32,059 bases of DNA, taken from the NCBI RefSeq assembly GCF_000468495.1, contig NC_022444.1, positions 2,944,800 through 2,976,858 on the forward strand, in the 5' to 3' direction. The notes beneath the pieces were generated by a model that was not told where the DNA came from, searched no databases, and was given only the letters and a program-made list of their open reading frames with translations. Of this stretch, positions 1-7,966 are shown in pieces. Source of the stretch: Megalodesulfovibrio gigas DSM 1382 = ATCC 19364. GTDB taxonomy: Bacteria > Desulfobacterota > Desulfovibrionia > Desulfovibrionales > Desulfovibrionaceae. Both the position numbers and the translations under genes were made by a program. Every line of letters starts with the position of its first letter. Position 1 is the first letter of the stretch.

Positions 1-33
1 GGTTTCCCCTCTCGCAACGTCCTTTTTCAACAT
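1..33 (-). repeat. Half of an intergenic palindromic repeat (copy 1)
   Basis: Matches 10510-10543 in about 27 of 34 aligned columns, including the shared core CTCGCAACG and the ending TTCAACAT. In that copy it is the arm of a hairpin covering the proS stop. Here only one arm is in the window, and it is still read as the C-terminus of the glycosyltransferase. The rest of the hairpin, if present, lies outside. Confidence 0.6.
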
Positions 34-823
34 TAAAATGCGCCAGGTCAGGGAGGGAGCAGTCATCCACATCCGCAAAGCGGGCGGAAAGTTGGCGGAC
101 CACCACCTTCCAGTCCGGCCCCAGGCGGGCGCGGAGGTAGGCGTCTTCGTGGTCTGCAGCCTGGGACAAGAAATCGGGCGTCTGGCGGGCGGCGGTGTGG
201 TGTTCGTGGCGGATGGGGATCTGATGATCCACCACCAGCGGCCAGCCGGCCTTGTGCAATCGCCAGGAAAGCCAGAGATCCACGCCGTAGCCGCGGGGGT
301 TGTCCTGCCAATCAAGGCCCTGTCCACCCGGCAACGCCGTCACGGCCTCCAGTCGCAGCAGGGGGGCCACGCCATCCAGGAGCAGCACGCGGCGGAACTG
401 CCGGGCAGGATCCTGCACCATCTGCCGATGGTACGGATGCCGGACCACGGCCGGGGAATACGCGCCAATGGCCTGGCCGCTGCGTGTCTCCAGGGCGTGC
501 AGGCGCTGCCAGGCCTGATCCAGGACCATGCCGGCGGCGGCAAACCAGAGGTCGTTGTTCAGAAACCACACGTGCGTGCGGCCCTGGGCCTGCATGGCGT
601 CCAGGGTCCAGGCCAGGGCCCCGGCCCAGTAGCGGTTCTCGGGCAGGCGGGTCCAGGCGTTGGGCCAGGGCTGGGGGGAGGCGTTGTCCAGGACGAACAG
701 CCGGTCCCGCCAGCGCTCGCCCTGCCCGCTCAACTGGCGGTGCAGCCGGGCGGTGACGGCCGGATCCCCATAATGCAGGATGACCACCGCCGGGTCGGCC
801 TGTTTGAAAAAGCCGTCCGCCAT
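1..823 (-). CDS. Glycosyltransferase, GT2-like, 3' end beyond window
   Basis: Partial: the frame stays open from the ATG at 823 to the window edge (274 codons). The N-terminus has the GT2 pattern, with a beta strand (VVILHYGDP) near residue 13, then VLDNASPQPW near 44, and WFLNNDLWF near 85, where the family has its nucleotide-sugar and metal-binding acidic residues. RWRDR, DNPRGYGVDLWLSWRL and a late H-x-H segment fit a rhamnosyl- or related sugar transferase of cell-surface polysaccharide synthesis. No membrane segment is visible, so it is probably cytosolic or peripheral. The ATG directly abuts the TAG of the upstream K+ channel gene (no spacer), and an AGGAAA inside that gene can act as ribosome binding site, so translation is probably coupled. 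The last codons run into a repeat shared with the proS 3' end. The family is fairly sure; the sugar substrate is unknown. Confidence 0.75.
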   Translation of the reverse strand, partial: MADGFFKQADPAVVILHYGDPAVTARLHRQLSGQGERWRDRLFVLDNASPQPWPNAWTRLPENRYWAGALAWTLDAMQAQGRTHVWFLNNDLWFAAAGMVLDQAWQRLHALETRSGQAIGAYSPAVVRHPYHRQMVQDPARQFRRVLLLDGVAPLLRLEAVTALPGGQGLDWQDNPRGYGVDLWLSWRLHKAGWPLVVDHQIPIRHEHHTAARQTPDFLSQAADHEDAYLRARLGPDWKVVVRQLSARFADVDDCSLPDLAHFNVEKGRCERGN

Positions 824-1864
824 CTATAAAATTTCCTGGATTTGCAAGAAGTTCTCCGGCTTGCCGATGCACAGCAATCGGTCTCCAACATTGATGACGG
901 CATCTGGCGCGGGGTTGAAGCGCATTTCCTCGTCGGCGTGCTTGATGCCGATGATGATGAGGTTGAAGCGCGGGCGGATCTGGCTTTCGATGAGGTTCTT
1001 GCCAATGAGGGATGAGTGCGGGCCGATGCGCAGCTCTTCCATCTGCAGATCCAGGCCGCCCTGCACGGCCATGTCGATGAAGTTGACCACCGAGGGCTTG
1101 AGCACGCTCTGGGCCATGCGCAGGCCGCCGATGGTGTGCGGCAGGACCACGCGGTCCGCCCCGGCGCGCTCCAGGCGGGAGATGTGGGACTCCTGATCCG
1201 CCCGGGAGACGATGACGATATCCGGGTTGAGCTGGCGGGCCGTGAGCACCACATACACGTTGGCCGCTTCCTGGGTCAGCGCGGTGATGAGGCTGCGCGC
1301 CCGGGTCAGGCCCGCGGCGAGGAGCAGCTCGTCCGAGGTGGCATCCCCGGCTAGGTGCAGCACGTTGTCCAGCTCCAGACGCCTGATGATGTCCGGATCC
1401 TGCTCGATGACCACCAGCGGGTGGCCTTCGCGCATGATCTCCCGGGCCACGATGGAGCCGATGCGGCCGTAGCCGCAGATGATGAAATGATTTTCCAGCC
1501 TGTCGATGGCCTTTTGCACGCGACGTCTCCCCAAAAGCTGATTGATGCGGCCCTCCACCAGCAACTGCGCGGCGGAGCCGGCCAGAAACGCAAAGCTGCC
1601 CACCCCGCCGAAAATCAGGAACGAGGTGAAGATGCGCGCCTCCTGCGAAAGCGGCCGCACCTCCTGGAACCCCACCGAGGACAGGGTGATGACCGTCATG
1701 TAAAAGCTGTCCCAGAAGTCCCACTCCTCAAAGGACATGTAGAACGATACGGATGTGGCGAAGATGATGGCCAGGGCCGCAGAGCCGGCGACAATGGGCC
1801 AGAACTCGCCCAGACGGGCGTGCAGCCTGCTGTAGCGCAGGTCCGGAGGAGTGATGGATTTCAT
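824..1864 (-). CDS. Two-TM potassium channel with RCK (TrkA-N/TrkA-C) domain
   Basis: 346 residues. A first membrane helix lies at about 22-44, a pore helix at 50-62 and a second membrane helix at 78-103. A cytosolic RCK domain begins near 125 with the Rossmann motif GYGRIG at 131-136, and a TrkA-C-like domain fills roughly 260-346. This is the MthK/Kch-type layout of a ligand-gated K+ channel in the inner membrane. The selectivity filter reads SVGFQ (63-67) instead of TVGYG, so conductance or selectivity may differ, though filter variants are not rare in such NAD-binding channels. The start overlaps the uvrB stop as ATGA, and the stop abuts the glycosyltransferase ATG, so the three genes are probably one transcript. 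Nothing seen ties the channel to DNA repair. Confidence 0.88.
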   Translation of the reverse strand: MKSITPPDLRYSRLHARLGEFWPIVAGSAALAIIFATSVSFYMSFEEWDFWDSFYMTVITLSSVGFQEVRPLSQEARIFTSFLIFGGVGSFAFLAGSAAQLLVEGRINQLLGRRRVQKAIDRLENHFIICGYGRIGSIVAREIMREGHPLVVIEQDPDIIRRLELDNVLHLAGDATSDELLLAAGLTRARSLITALTQEAANVYVVLTARQLNPDIVIVSRADQESHISRLERAGADRVVLPHTIGGLRMAQSVLKPSVVNFIDMAVQGGLDLQMEELRIGPHSSLIGKNLIESQIRPRFNLIIIGIKHADEEMRFNPAPDAVINVGDRLLCIGKPENFLQIQEIL

Positions 1865-3963
1865 GGAACGTCCGAGAACTCGGCGACGGTCAGAAGTTCA
1901 CGCAGCCGCTTGATGCGGTCGCGCAGTTGGGCGGCGCGTTCGAATTCCAGCTCCTTGGCGGCCTCGCGCATCTGGCGTTCCAGGATCTTGATTTCCTTGG
2001 CGGCGCGTTTGGGGTCTGCGCCGTAGAGGGCGGCTTCTTCCGCCGCCAGGGGGGCCGGGGCTGCCTGGGCCGCTTCCGGCTGGCCGGGCTGGCCGGGCTG
2101 GCCCTTGCCGCGGCCGCGGCGGGACTTGCCGCCGTCCTGCTCACGCTGACGGGCCTGGGCGTGGATGGCGTCCAGGACATTTTCCGCCTCCTTGCGCACG
2201 GACTGCGGCACAATGCCATGGGCCTGATTGTGGGCAACCTGCCGGGCGCGGCGGCGTTCGGTCTCGTCCATGGCCACCTGCATGGAGGGGGTGATCCTGT
2301 CGGCATATAGCACCACCAGCCCGGCCACATTGCGCGCGGCGCGGCCAAAGGTCTGGATGAGGGACCGTGCGGAACGCAAAAAGCCTTCCTTGTCCGCATC
2401 CAGAATGGCCACCAGGGAGACTTCCGGCAGATCCAGCCCTTCGCGCAGCAGGTTGATGCCCACCAGCACATCGAATTCGCCCTTGCGCAGGGCCTGGAGG
2501 ATGGCCACGCGCTCCAGGGTATCCACATCAGAGTGCAGGTAGCGGGCGGCCACACCCATCTTGGTGAAATATGCCGTCAAATCCTCGGCCATGCGCTTGG
2601 TCAGGGTGGTCACCAGCACGCGTTCGTCCCGGGCAATGCGCTCCTTGCAGCGGCCCAGCAGGTCATCCACCTGTCCCTTGACCGGCCGGACAAGCAGTTC
2701 CGGGTCCACCAAGCCTGTGGGACGGATGATCTGCTCCGCCACCACGCCCTGGCTCTGGCGCAGCTCGTAGTCTCCGGGCGTGGCCGAGACGTAGATGGTC
2801 TGCCCGATGCGCGCCTGGAACTCCTCAAAACTCAAGGGCCGGTTGTCCAGGGCCGAGGGCAGGCGGAAGCCGAAGTCCACCAGGGTGGACTTGCGGGAGC
2901 GGTCCCCGTTGAACATGCCGGCCACCTGGGACACGGCGATGTGGGATTCGTCGATGAACAGAATGAAGTCTTCGGGGAAATAATCCAGCAGCGTGGACGG
3001 CGGCGTGCCCGGGGCGCGGGCGTCCAGGTGGCGGGAATAGTTCTCGATGCCGTTGCAGTAGCCCATTTCCTCGATCATTTCCAGATCGAGCATGGTACGC
3101 TGCTCCAGGCGCTGGGCTTCCACCAGCTTGTTCTGGCGCTGGAACTCGGCCAGCCGTTCCTGCAGCTCCACGCGAATATCCCCCACGGCGCGGGCGAGGT
3201 TGTCGCGGTCCGACACGTAATGGCTGGCAGGATAGACCACGGTTTTGCGCAGCCGGCCCAGGATCTCGCCGGTCAGGGGATCCACCTCGCTCAGGGTCTC
3301 CAGCTCATCGCCAAAAAATTCCAGGCGCAGGGCGCGTTCGTGGTGGTAGGCAGGGATGATTTCCAGCACATCCCCACGCACGCGGAAGGTACCGCGATGA
3401 AAGTCGATGTCGTTGCGCTCGTACTGCACTTCCACCAGGCGGGCCATGAGGTCATCCATGCGCAGGCGCTGGCCTTCCTCCAGGGGAATGAGCATGCGGG
3501 CGTAGTATTCCGGAGAGCCCAGGCCGTAAATGCAGGAGACCGACGCCACGATGAGCACATCGCGCCGGGTGAGCAAGGCATGGGTGGCGGCGTGGCGGAG
3601 CTTGTCGATCTCGTCATTGATGGACGAGTCCTTCTCGATGTACGTATCGGACTGCGGGATGTAGGCTTCCGGCTGGTAGTAATCGTAATAACTGACGAAA
3701 TACTCCACCGCATTGTCTGGGAACAGGGAGCGGAACTCGTTGTACAGCTGGGCGGCCAGGGTCTTGTTGGGGGCCAGCACCAGGGCCGGCCGGTTCACGC
3801 GGGCCACGGTCTGGGCCATGGTGAAGGTCTTGCCCGAGCCGGTGACGCCCAGAAGCACCTGATCCTTGACACCAGCCTGCAGGTTGGCCACCAGCTGGGC
3901 GATGGCCTCGGGCTGGTCTCCCTGGGGCGAAAAGACGCTGGATATGACGAAGGGCTGCTCCAT
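1861..3963 (-). CDS. uvrB: Excinuclease ABC subunit B (UvrB)
   Basis: 700 residues. UvrB takes damaged DNA from UvrA, verifies the lesion with its helicase fold and beta-hairpin, and recruits UvrC in nucleotide excision repair. Visible are the Walker A motif GVTGSGKT (39-46), the tyrosine-rich hairpin region ([13 protein letters not shown], 91-103), the Walker B/DEAD-type DESH (338-341), helicase motifs in [12 protein letters not shown] (393-404) and QTFGRAARN (537-545), and the UvrC-binding UVR domain (about 655-690). Between the helicase core and the UVR domain is a low-complexity linker (about 609-642), with GQPGQPGQP followed by an Ala/Pro stretch, longer than in many homologues. The start at 3963 gives the usual N-terminus. 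It is the first gene of a minus-strand group with the K+ channel and glycosyltransferase. A GATATA-like box lies very close upstream, but I cannot support a promoter. Confidence 0.98.
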   Translation of the reverse strand: MEQPFVISSVFSPQGDQPEAIAQLVANLQAGVKDQVLLGVTGSGKTFTMAQTVARVNRPALVLAPNKTLAAQLYNEFRSLFPDNAVEYFVSYYDYYQPEAYIPQSDTYIEKDSSINDEIDKLRHAATHALLTRRDVLIVASVSCIYGLGSPEYYARMLIPLEEGQRLRMDDLMARLVEVQYERNDIDFHRGTFRVRGDVLEIIPAYHHERALRLEFFGDELETLSEVDPLTGEILGRLRKTVVYPASHYVSDRDNLARAVGDIRVELQERLAEFQRQNKLVEAQRLEQRTMLDLEMIEEMGYCNGIENYSRHLDARAPGTPPSTLLDYFPEDFILFIDESHIAVSQVAGMFNGDRSRKSTLVDFGFRLPSALDNRPLSFEEFQARIGQTIYVSATPGDYELRQSQGVVAEQIIRPTGLVDPELLVRPVKGQVDDLLGRCKERIARDERVLVTTLTKRMAEDLTAYFTKMGVAARYLHSDVDTLERVAILQALRKGEFDVLVGINLLREGLDLPEVSLVAILDADKEGFLRSARSLIQTFGRAARNVAGLVVLYADRITPSMQVAMDETERRRARQVAHNQAHGIVPQSVRKEAENVLDAIHAQARQREQDGGKSRRGRGKGQPGQPGQPEAAQAAPAPLAAEEAALYGADPKRAAKEIKILERQMREAAKELEFERAAQLRDRIKRLRELLTVAEFSDVP

Positions 3964-4069
3964 GCCGGGCCTATATCACGAGGCATCCCCGTCCGCTACT
4001 CTTCCCAGGCGGCGGCAAATCACGTACAGCACCTGAAACCAAACGCCCAGACCAAAGGAAGCATCCATC

Positions 4070-4558
4070 ATGGAAATCAACATCTACGATCCGCCCATCC
4101 CGCCGCGCATTCCGCGCTGCTACGTCATGACCGCCGTCATCAAAAGCTTCAAGGGCCGCCGCGATGTGGACGTGCATCTCTTCAAGCCCGAACTCGACGA
4201 GGCCGAGCGCGACAGCTACGAATGGGATGACGTGGTGGGCGACCCCATGCATCCCGACGTCTATTCCGATCCCGAACGCACCAAGCTGGTGGTGATGGAA
4301 GCCTTTACCCGGGACGAGGTGGACGCCATCATCCAATACTTTAAGGATCGCTACGCCGACCGCATGGCCAGCGTGAACGCCAGCCCCATGAACTTCCCCG
4401 TGCCCCAGGGCATGCCGCCCCTTTCCGCCATGCCGGAAGGCAAATCCATCGGCTTCATCCGCTTCAACCAGGTGCCGCAGTATCCCCTGTCCTTTGCCAT
4501 GCATGGCATGTACGACCTGGAAGAACATCAGCCCCTGGCGCCGGAATCCCTGGCCTAG
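4070..4558 (+). CDS. Conserved-looking hypothetical protein, function unknown
   Basis: 162 residues; I do not recognise a family. The protein is soluble, with no signal peptide or membrane helix, and is rich in Asp, Glu, Pro and Met (MEINIYDPPIPPRIPR at the start, VVGDPMHPDVYSDPER near 57-72). The C-terminal half has FTRDEVDAIIQYFKDRYADRM, which looks like an amphipathic helix, followed by a Pro/Met-rich loop and a possible strand (KSIGFIRFNQVPQYPLSFAM). Coding potential is good: a GGAAG Shine-Dalgarno site lies 8 bases before the ATG, and codon use resembles the neighbours. It is divergent from uvrB across a 106-base gap and lies 25 bases upstream of the acyltransferase, so the two plus-strand genes may be co-transcribed. 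Confidence 0.75.
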   Translation: MEINIYDPPIPPRIPRCYVMTAVIKSFKGRRDVDVHLFKPELDEAERDSYEWDDVVGDPMHPDVYSDPERTKLVVMEAFTRDEVDAIIQYFKDRYADRMASVNASPMNFPVPQGMPPLSAMPEGKSIGFIRFNQVPQYPLSFAMHGMYDLEEHQPLAPESLA

Positions 4559-4583
4559 TACGGGACGCCACGAGTACGACGCA

Positions 4584-5717
4584 ATGACGAGTAGTGCCGT
4601 CCTGTCTTCTCCTCCTGCCCAGGCTGCCGCTGCCCCGGGCCGTCAGCTCGGGCTGGACGTGCTGCGGTGCCTGAGCATTTACTTTGCCGTCATCGCCCAT
4701 GCGGCTGCCGTGCTGCTGAACTATCCGGACATGCCCGTGCGCTGGTTCACGGCCACCACCATCACGGCCATCGCGTTTTTGAACATCCCGTCCCTGCTGA
4801 TGATCACCGGGGCGCTGATGCTTTCGCCCCGGGCGGCAGCCAAGGAGCCAAACCCCGGCGAATTCTATCGCAAACGGCTGCCTAAGCTGGTGATTCCCCT
4901 GGTTGCGTGGTCCTTTATCTATTATGTGCGCAACCACTTCACCATGGATACCACCATCTTCCTGCCCACGTTCTTCAAGCGCATGGCCACCATCACCATG
5001 GAAGGACACATGTGGTACATGTACATGCTGCTTGGCGTGTACATCACGCTGCCGTTCCTGCGCGCCCTGGACATTCCCCGGCAGCGCAGCCTGGGCTGGT
5101 GGCTGGTGGGGGTGGTCTTTGGCCTGCATGTGCTCAACTTCGCCTGTCTGGCGGCGTGGGGCATGCCGCTGTACCACAAGTTCTCGGACGAGTTCATCTC
5201 CGTGTATGTGGGGTATGTGGTGCTGGGCTGGCTGCTGTATTCCGGCCCCGTGCCCTCGCGCCGCTGGACGCCGCTGCTGGCGCTCATCCTGGCGGCCGGG
5301 GTGGCCGGCACGGTGTGGCTGCAGTACCTCCACTCCTTCGTGGCCCTGCGCGAGGATAACGTGTACTTCCAGCACTTCTCGCCGTTCCACATCGCGTCGG
5401 GGGTGGCCTGCTTCCTGCTGTTCCGGCAGGCTCCATGGCGGTTCTCGCCTGTCGGGACCAGGTGGCTGCTGTCCCTTTCCGCCTGTTCCTACGGCATTTA
5501 CCTGGTGCACATTCTGGTGCTGCAGTTCTTCACGGGCGTCATCGGGCACGTGTTCGACGGCAGCATCCTGCCCTCCCTGGCCGTGCCGGATCTGGCGGCC
5601 ATGGGCATTCCGGAATGGCTCGGGGTGGTGCTGCTCTCCGTCTTCATCTATCTGGTCTGCTGGGTGATCACGGCCGGGATCCGCAAGATTCCGTACCTGC
5701 GGGAGATCATGCCGTAG
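4584..5717 (+). CDS. Acyltransferase 3 family integral membrane protein
   Basis: 377 residues from the ATG at 4584. About ten hydrophobic helices are visible. The N-terminal motif LDVLRCLSIYFAVIAHA has the family's key Arg (28) and the presumed catalytic His (39), and EGHMWYMYMLLGVYITLPFL resembles the conserved MWF/Y segment. SCSYGIYLVHILVLQFF near the C-terminus is also typical. Relatives (OafA, YrhL, WecH) transfer acetyl or other acyl groups to surface sugars in the inner membrane; no SGNH domain is fused here. An upstream in-frame ATG at 4494 would overlap the previous gene with an untypical sequence, so 4584 is preferred, although its ribosome binding site is weak. The product may decorate surface polysaccharide, and a glycosyltransferase gene is 4 kb away on the other strand. 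The substrate is unknown. Confidence 0.88.
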   Translation: MTSSAVLSSPPAQAAAAPGRQLGLDVLRCLSIYFAVIAHAAAVLLNYPDMPVRWFTATTITAIAFLNIPSLLMITGALMLSPRAAAKEPNPGEFYRKRLPKLVIPLVAWSFIYYVRNHFTMDTTIFLPTFFKRMATITMEGHMWYMYMLLGVYITLPFLRALDIPRQRSLGWWLVGVVFGLHVLNFACLAAWGMPLYHKFSDEFISVYVGYVVLGWLLYSGPVPSRRWTPLLALILAAGVAGTVWLQYLHSFVALREDNVYFQHFSPFHIASGVACFLLFRQAPWRFSPVGTRWLLSLSACSYGIYLVHILVLQFFTGVIGHVFDGSILPSLAVPDLAAMGIPEWLGVVLLSVFIYLVCWVITAGIRKIPYLREIMP

Positions 5718-5745
5718 GGCAAGTCATCTTTGATGCACGCGCGCT

Positions 5746-5783
5746 GCGAGAGGGAACCCTTTTCCAACAGGGTTCCCTCTCGC
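5746..5783 (+). repeat. Perfect 15-bp inverted repeat, terminator-like element A
   Basis: The arms GCGAGAGGGAACCCT (5746-5760) and AGGGTTCCCTCTCGC (5769-5783) pair perfectly around an 8-base loop, 28 bases after the acyltransferase stop. A pyrimidine-rich tail and an AATTTTATAG segment follow to about 5810. The hairpin is related in layout to the element at the proS 3' end (GCGAG, G-run, AA, loop, complement). It is probably a transcription terminator or 3' stabilising structure built from a dispersed repeat. Confidence 0.7.
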
Positions 5784-5848
5784 GCTCTCCCCTGCCAAGA
5801 ATTTTATAGTATCCTGTAATCCTAGCAAAAGTCTTTGGGAGAGGGGTT

Positions 5849-5885
5849 CGGGGAGAACCCCTTTCTACAGAAAGGGTTCTCCCCG
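5849..5885 (-). repeat. Near-perfect inverted repeat, terminator-like element B
   Basis: The left arm CGGGGAGAACCCCTTTCT (5849-5866) pairs with AGAAAGGGTTCTCCCCG (5869-5885), with one extra C and a short loop. On the minus strand it follows the dxs stop by about 33 bases and is succeeded by CCCCTCTCCCAAAGACTTTT, which mirrors the tail of element A. It is probably the 3' end structure of the dxs transcript. Confidence 0.65.
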
Positions 5886-5918
5886 AGAGCGCTGTTCAAA
5901 CGTGCGTATTTTGGACAC

Positions 5919-7856
5919 TCAGGAGGCGGCAGGGGGCTCGTCTGCGTCCTGCACCAGGGCGCGCACGGCCGCGGCGATGCCGGCCTTGTCCAGGCCCAGG
6001 TGTTGCCGCAGGGCCTTCTGAGGGCCATGCTCGACAAAGCGATCCGGCAGGCCCAGGCGCTTGATGCGGGGTGAGCCGGCCCGGCAGAGCACGCCGCGAT
6101 CCGCCAGACATTCCAGCACGGCCGAGGAGAAGCCGCCCAGGCGGGTGCCCTCCTCCACGATGAGCAGCCGGGGCCAGCGCGCGGCGGCCTCCACCAGCAT
6201 GGCTTCGGGCAGGGGCTTGACGAAGCGCGGGTTCAGCACCGCGCAGCCAATGCCTTCCTGCGCCAGCAGCTGGGCTGCTTCCAGGGCAGGATACACACGG
6301 CTGCCCAGGGCGATGATGCAGCAGTCGGCGCAATCATCCCCGTCGCGCAGGAACTCGCCCTGCCCCAGGGGGATGGGGGGAATGGGCCGGGAATCGTCAA
6401 ACACGGGCGCGCCGGGGCCCACGCCGCGAGGATAACGGATGGCGGCCGGACCGCTCAGCTCCAGGGCCGTGGCCAGCATGCGCTGCAGCTCGGGCTCATC
6501 CTTGGGGGCCATGAGCACCAGATTGGGGATGTGGCGCAGATAGGCCAGATCAAACGCGCCGTGGTGCGTGGGGCCGTCCTCGCCCACCAGCCCGCCACGA
6601 TCCAGGCAGAACAGCACCGGCAGATTCTGCAGGCAGACGTCGTGCACCACCTGATCGTAGGACCGCTGGAGGAAGGTGGAATAGATGGCCACCACCGGCC
6701 GGTATCCCTGGGTGGCCAGGCCCGCGGCAAAAGTGACGGCGTGCTGCTCGCAAATCCCCACATCCACGAAGCGATCCGGATATTGTTTGGCGAAGCAGGC
6801 CAGCCCCGTGCCTTCGGGCATGGCCGCGGTGATGGCCACGATGCTCGAATTGCGCCGGGCCAGCCGACACAGGGTGTCGCCGAAGACCTCGGTGTACGTG
6901 GGCAGCAGGCAGCCGCCATGCTTGAGGGCCTCGCCGGTTTCCGGCTCAAAGCAGCCCACGCCGTGAAAATACGTGGGGTTCTGCTCCGCCGGCACGTAGC
7001 CCTTGCCCTTTTTGGTGAGCACATGGACCAGGATGGGGCCTTCCAGCTCCTTGACCTGCTCCAGCACATCCACCATGGCCGCAAGATCGTGCCCATCAAT
7101 GGGGCCGAGATACTCGAAATGCAGGGCCTCGAAGAGCATGCCCGGGGTGACGAAGCTGCGGAAGGACGACTCGCTGCGGCGCAGGTATTCCACGATGTCC
7201 TGGCTGAAATCAGGCATCATCTGCCGCAGGATCTGCTCCGTGGACTTTTTGAACTGCTGCATGAAGCGCGAGCTCATCTTGCGGGACAAAAAGGCCGAGA
7301 GCGCGCCCACATTGGGGGAGATGCTCATCTCGTTGTCATTGAGGATGACGATGAGATCACGATCCATGTGGCCGGCCTGGTTCAGGCCCTCGAAAGCCAG
7401 CCCGGCAGTCATGGAACCGTCCCCGATGACGGCCACCACCTTGTTGTTCCGGCCGGCCAAGTCCCTGGCCATGGCCATGCCCAATCCGGCAGAAATGGAG
7501 GTGGAGGAATGGCCTACGGCAAAATGATCGTAGGGACTTTCGCAAGGTTTTGGAAAGCCAGAAAGCCCGCCCATGGTGCGCAAGGTTTTGAATTCCTTGA
7601 GCCGGCCCGTGAGCAGCTTGTAGGCATAGGCCTGATGCCCCACGTCCCAGATGAGCTTGTCCTTGGAAAAATCAAAGACCTTGCACAGGGCGATACTCAA
7701 TTCCACCACGCCCAGGGAGGGGGCCAGGTGGCCGCCATTCCTGGAGACCGTGTCGATGATCACCTGCCGGAGTTCGGCGGCAAGGGCGGTCAGGGCGGAG
7801 AGGTCGAGGGGGGCGAGGTCGGCGGGCTTGGTGATGGCGGGCAACAATGGTTTCAT
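5919..7856 (-). CDS. dxs: 1-deoxy-D-xylulose-5-phosphate synthase
   Basis: 645 residues from the ATG at 7856. Dxs is a thiamine diphosphate enzyme that condenses pyruvate with glyceraldehyde 3-phosphate, the first step of the MEP isoprenoid pathway, and also feeds thiamine and pyridoxal synthesis. Visible are [16 protein letters not shown] with the proton-relay His (43), [22 protein letters not shown] (115-120), the ThDP signature [15 protein letters not shown] (145-159) ending in NDNEMSIS (173-180), and the catalytic-Glu region [13 protein letters not shown]. The C-terminal transketolase domain has [16 protein letters not shown]. Longer starts (TTG at 7889, ATG at 7883) add residues not typical of the family; 7856 gives the usual start and has AGGGG upstream. 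It is the last gene of the ispG-to-dxs group, but a terminator-like hairpin separates it from ispA. Confidence 0.96.
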   Translation of the reverse strand: MKPLLPAITKPADLAPLDLSALTALAAELRQVIIDTVSRNGGHLAPSLGVVELSIALCKVFDFSKDKLIWDVGHQAYAYKLLTGRLKEFKTLRTMGGLSGFPKPCESPYDHFAVGHSSTSISAGLGMAMARDLAGRNNKVVAVIGDGSMTAGLAFEGLNQAGHMDRDLIVILNDNEMSISPNVGALSAFLSRKMSSRFMQQFKKSTEQILRQMMPDFSQDIVEYLRRSESSFRSFVTPGMLFEALHFEYLGPIDGHDLAAMVDVLEQVKELEGPILVHVLTKKGKGYVPAEQNPTYFHGVGCFEPETGEALKHGGCLLPTYTEVFGDTLCRLARRNSSIVAITAAMPEGTGLACFAKQYPDRFVDVGICEQHAVTFAAGLATQGYRPVVAIYSTFLQRSYDQVVHDVCLQNLPVLFCLDRGGLVGEDGPTHHGAFDLAYLRHIPNLVLMAPKDEPELQRMLATALELSGPAAIRYPRGVGPGAPVFDDSRPIPPIPLGQGEFLRDGDDCADCCIIALGSRVYPALEAAQLLAQEGIGCAVLNPRFVKPLPEAMLVEAAARWPRLLIVEEGTRLGGFSSAVLECLADRGVLCRAGSPRIKRLGLPDRFVEHGPQKALRQHLGLDKAGIAAAVRALVQDADEPPAAS

Positions 7857-7894
7857 GCGCGGGTTGGCCCCTGGTCGGATCATAGTCAACTGAC

Positions 7895-7940
7895 AAAAAA
7901 CAGCGGCGCGGCAGGCTCCTGCCTACGCGCTTTCCGCCGC
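7895..7940 (-). terminator. Terminator-like hairpin between ispA and dxs
   Basis: On the minus strand GCGGCGG pairs with CGCCGC around an inner GGCAG/CTGCC hairpin, followed two bases later by TTTTTT (7895-7900). It lies after the ispA stop and 39 bases before the dxs ATG. It could end ispA transcription partly or fully, which would require a separate dxs promoter, or act as an attenuator. The stem is imperfect, so confidence is moderate. Confidence 0.5.
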
Positions 7941-7966
7941 GACGTAAAACAAAAAATCAATGGGCC

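Noticed and set aside
312-1724. A 470-codon open frame on the minus strand
   Set aside because: It is a shifted frame of the K+ channel and glycosyltransferase genes, with low-complexity Arg/Pro/Gly content and no domain.
2533-4230. A 565-codon open frame on the plus strand
   Set aside because: Antisense to uvrB and His/Gln-rich in the way shadows of GC-rich genes are; it also overlaps the real gene at 4070 in another frame.
5718-5918. CRISPR or attachment site in the repeat-rich gap
   Set aside because: There are only two different hairpins, with no regularly spaced direct repeats, no spacers, and no tRNA or integrase nearby.
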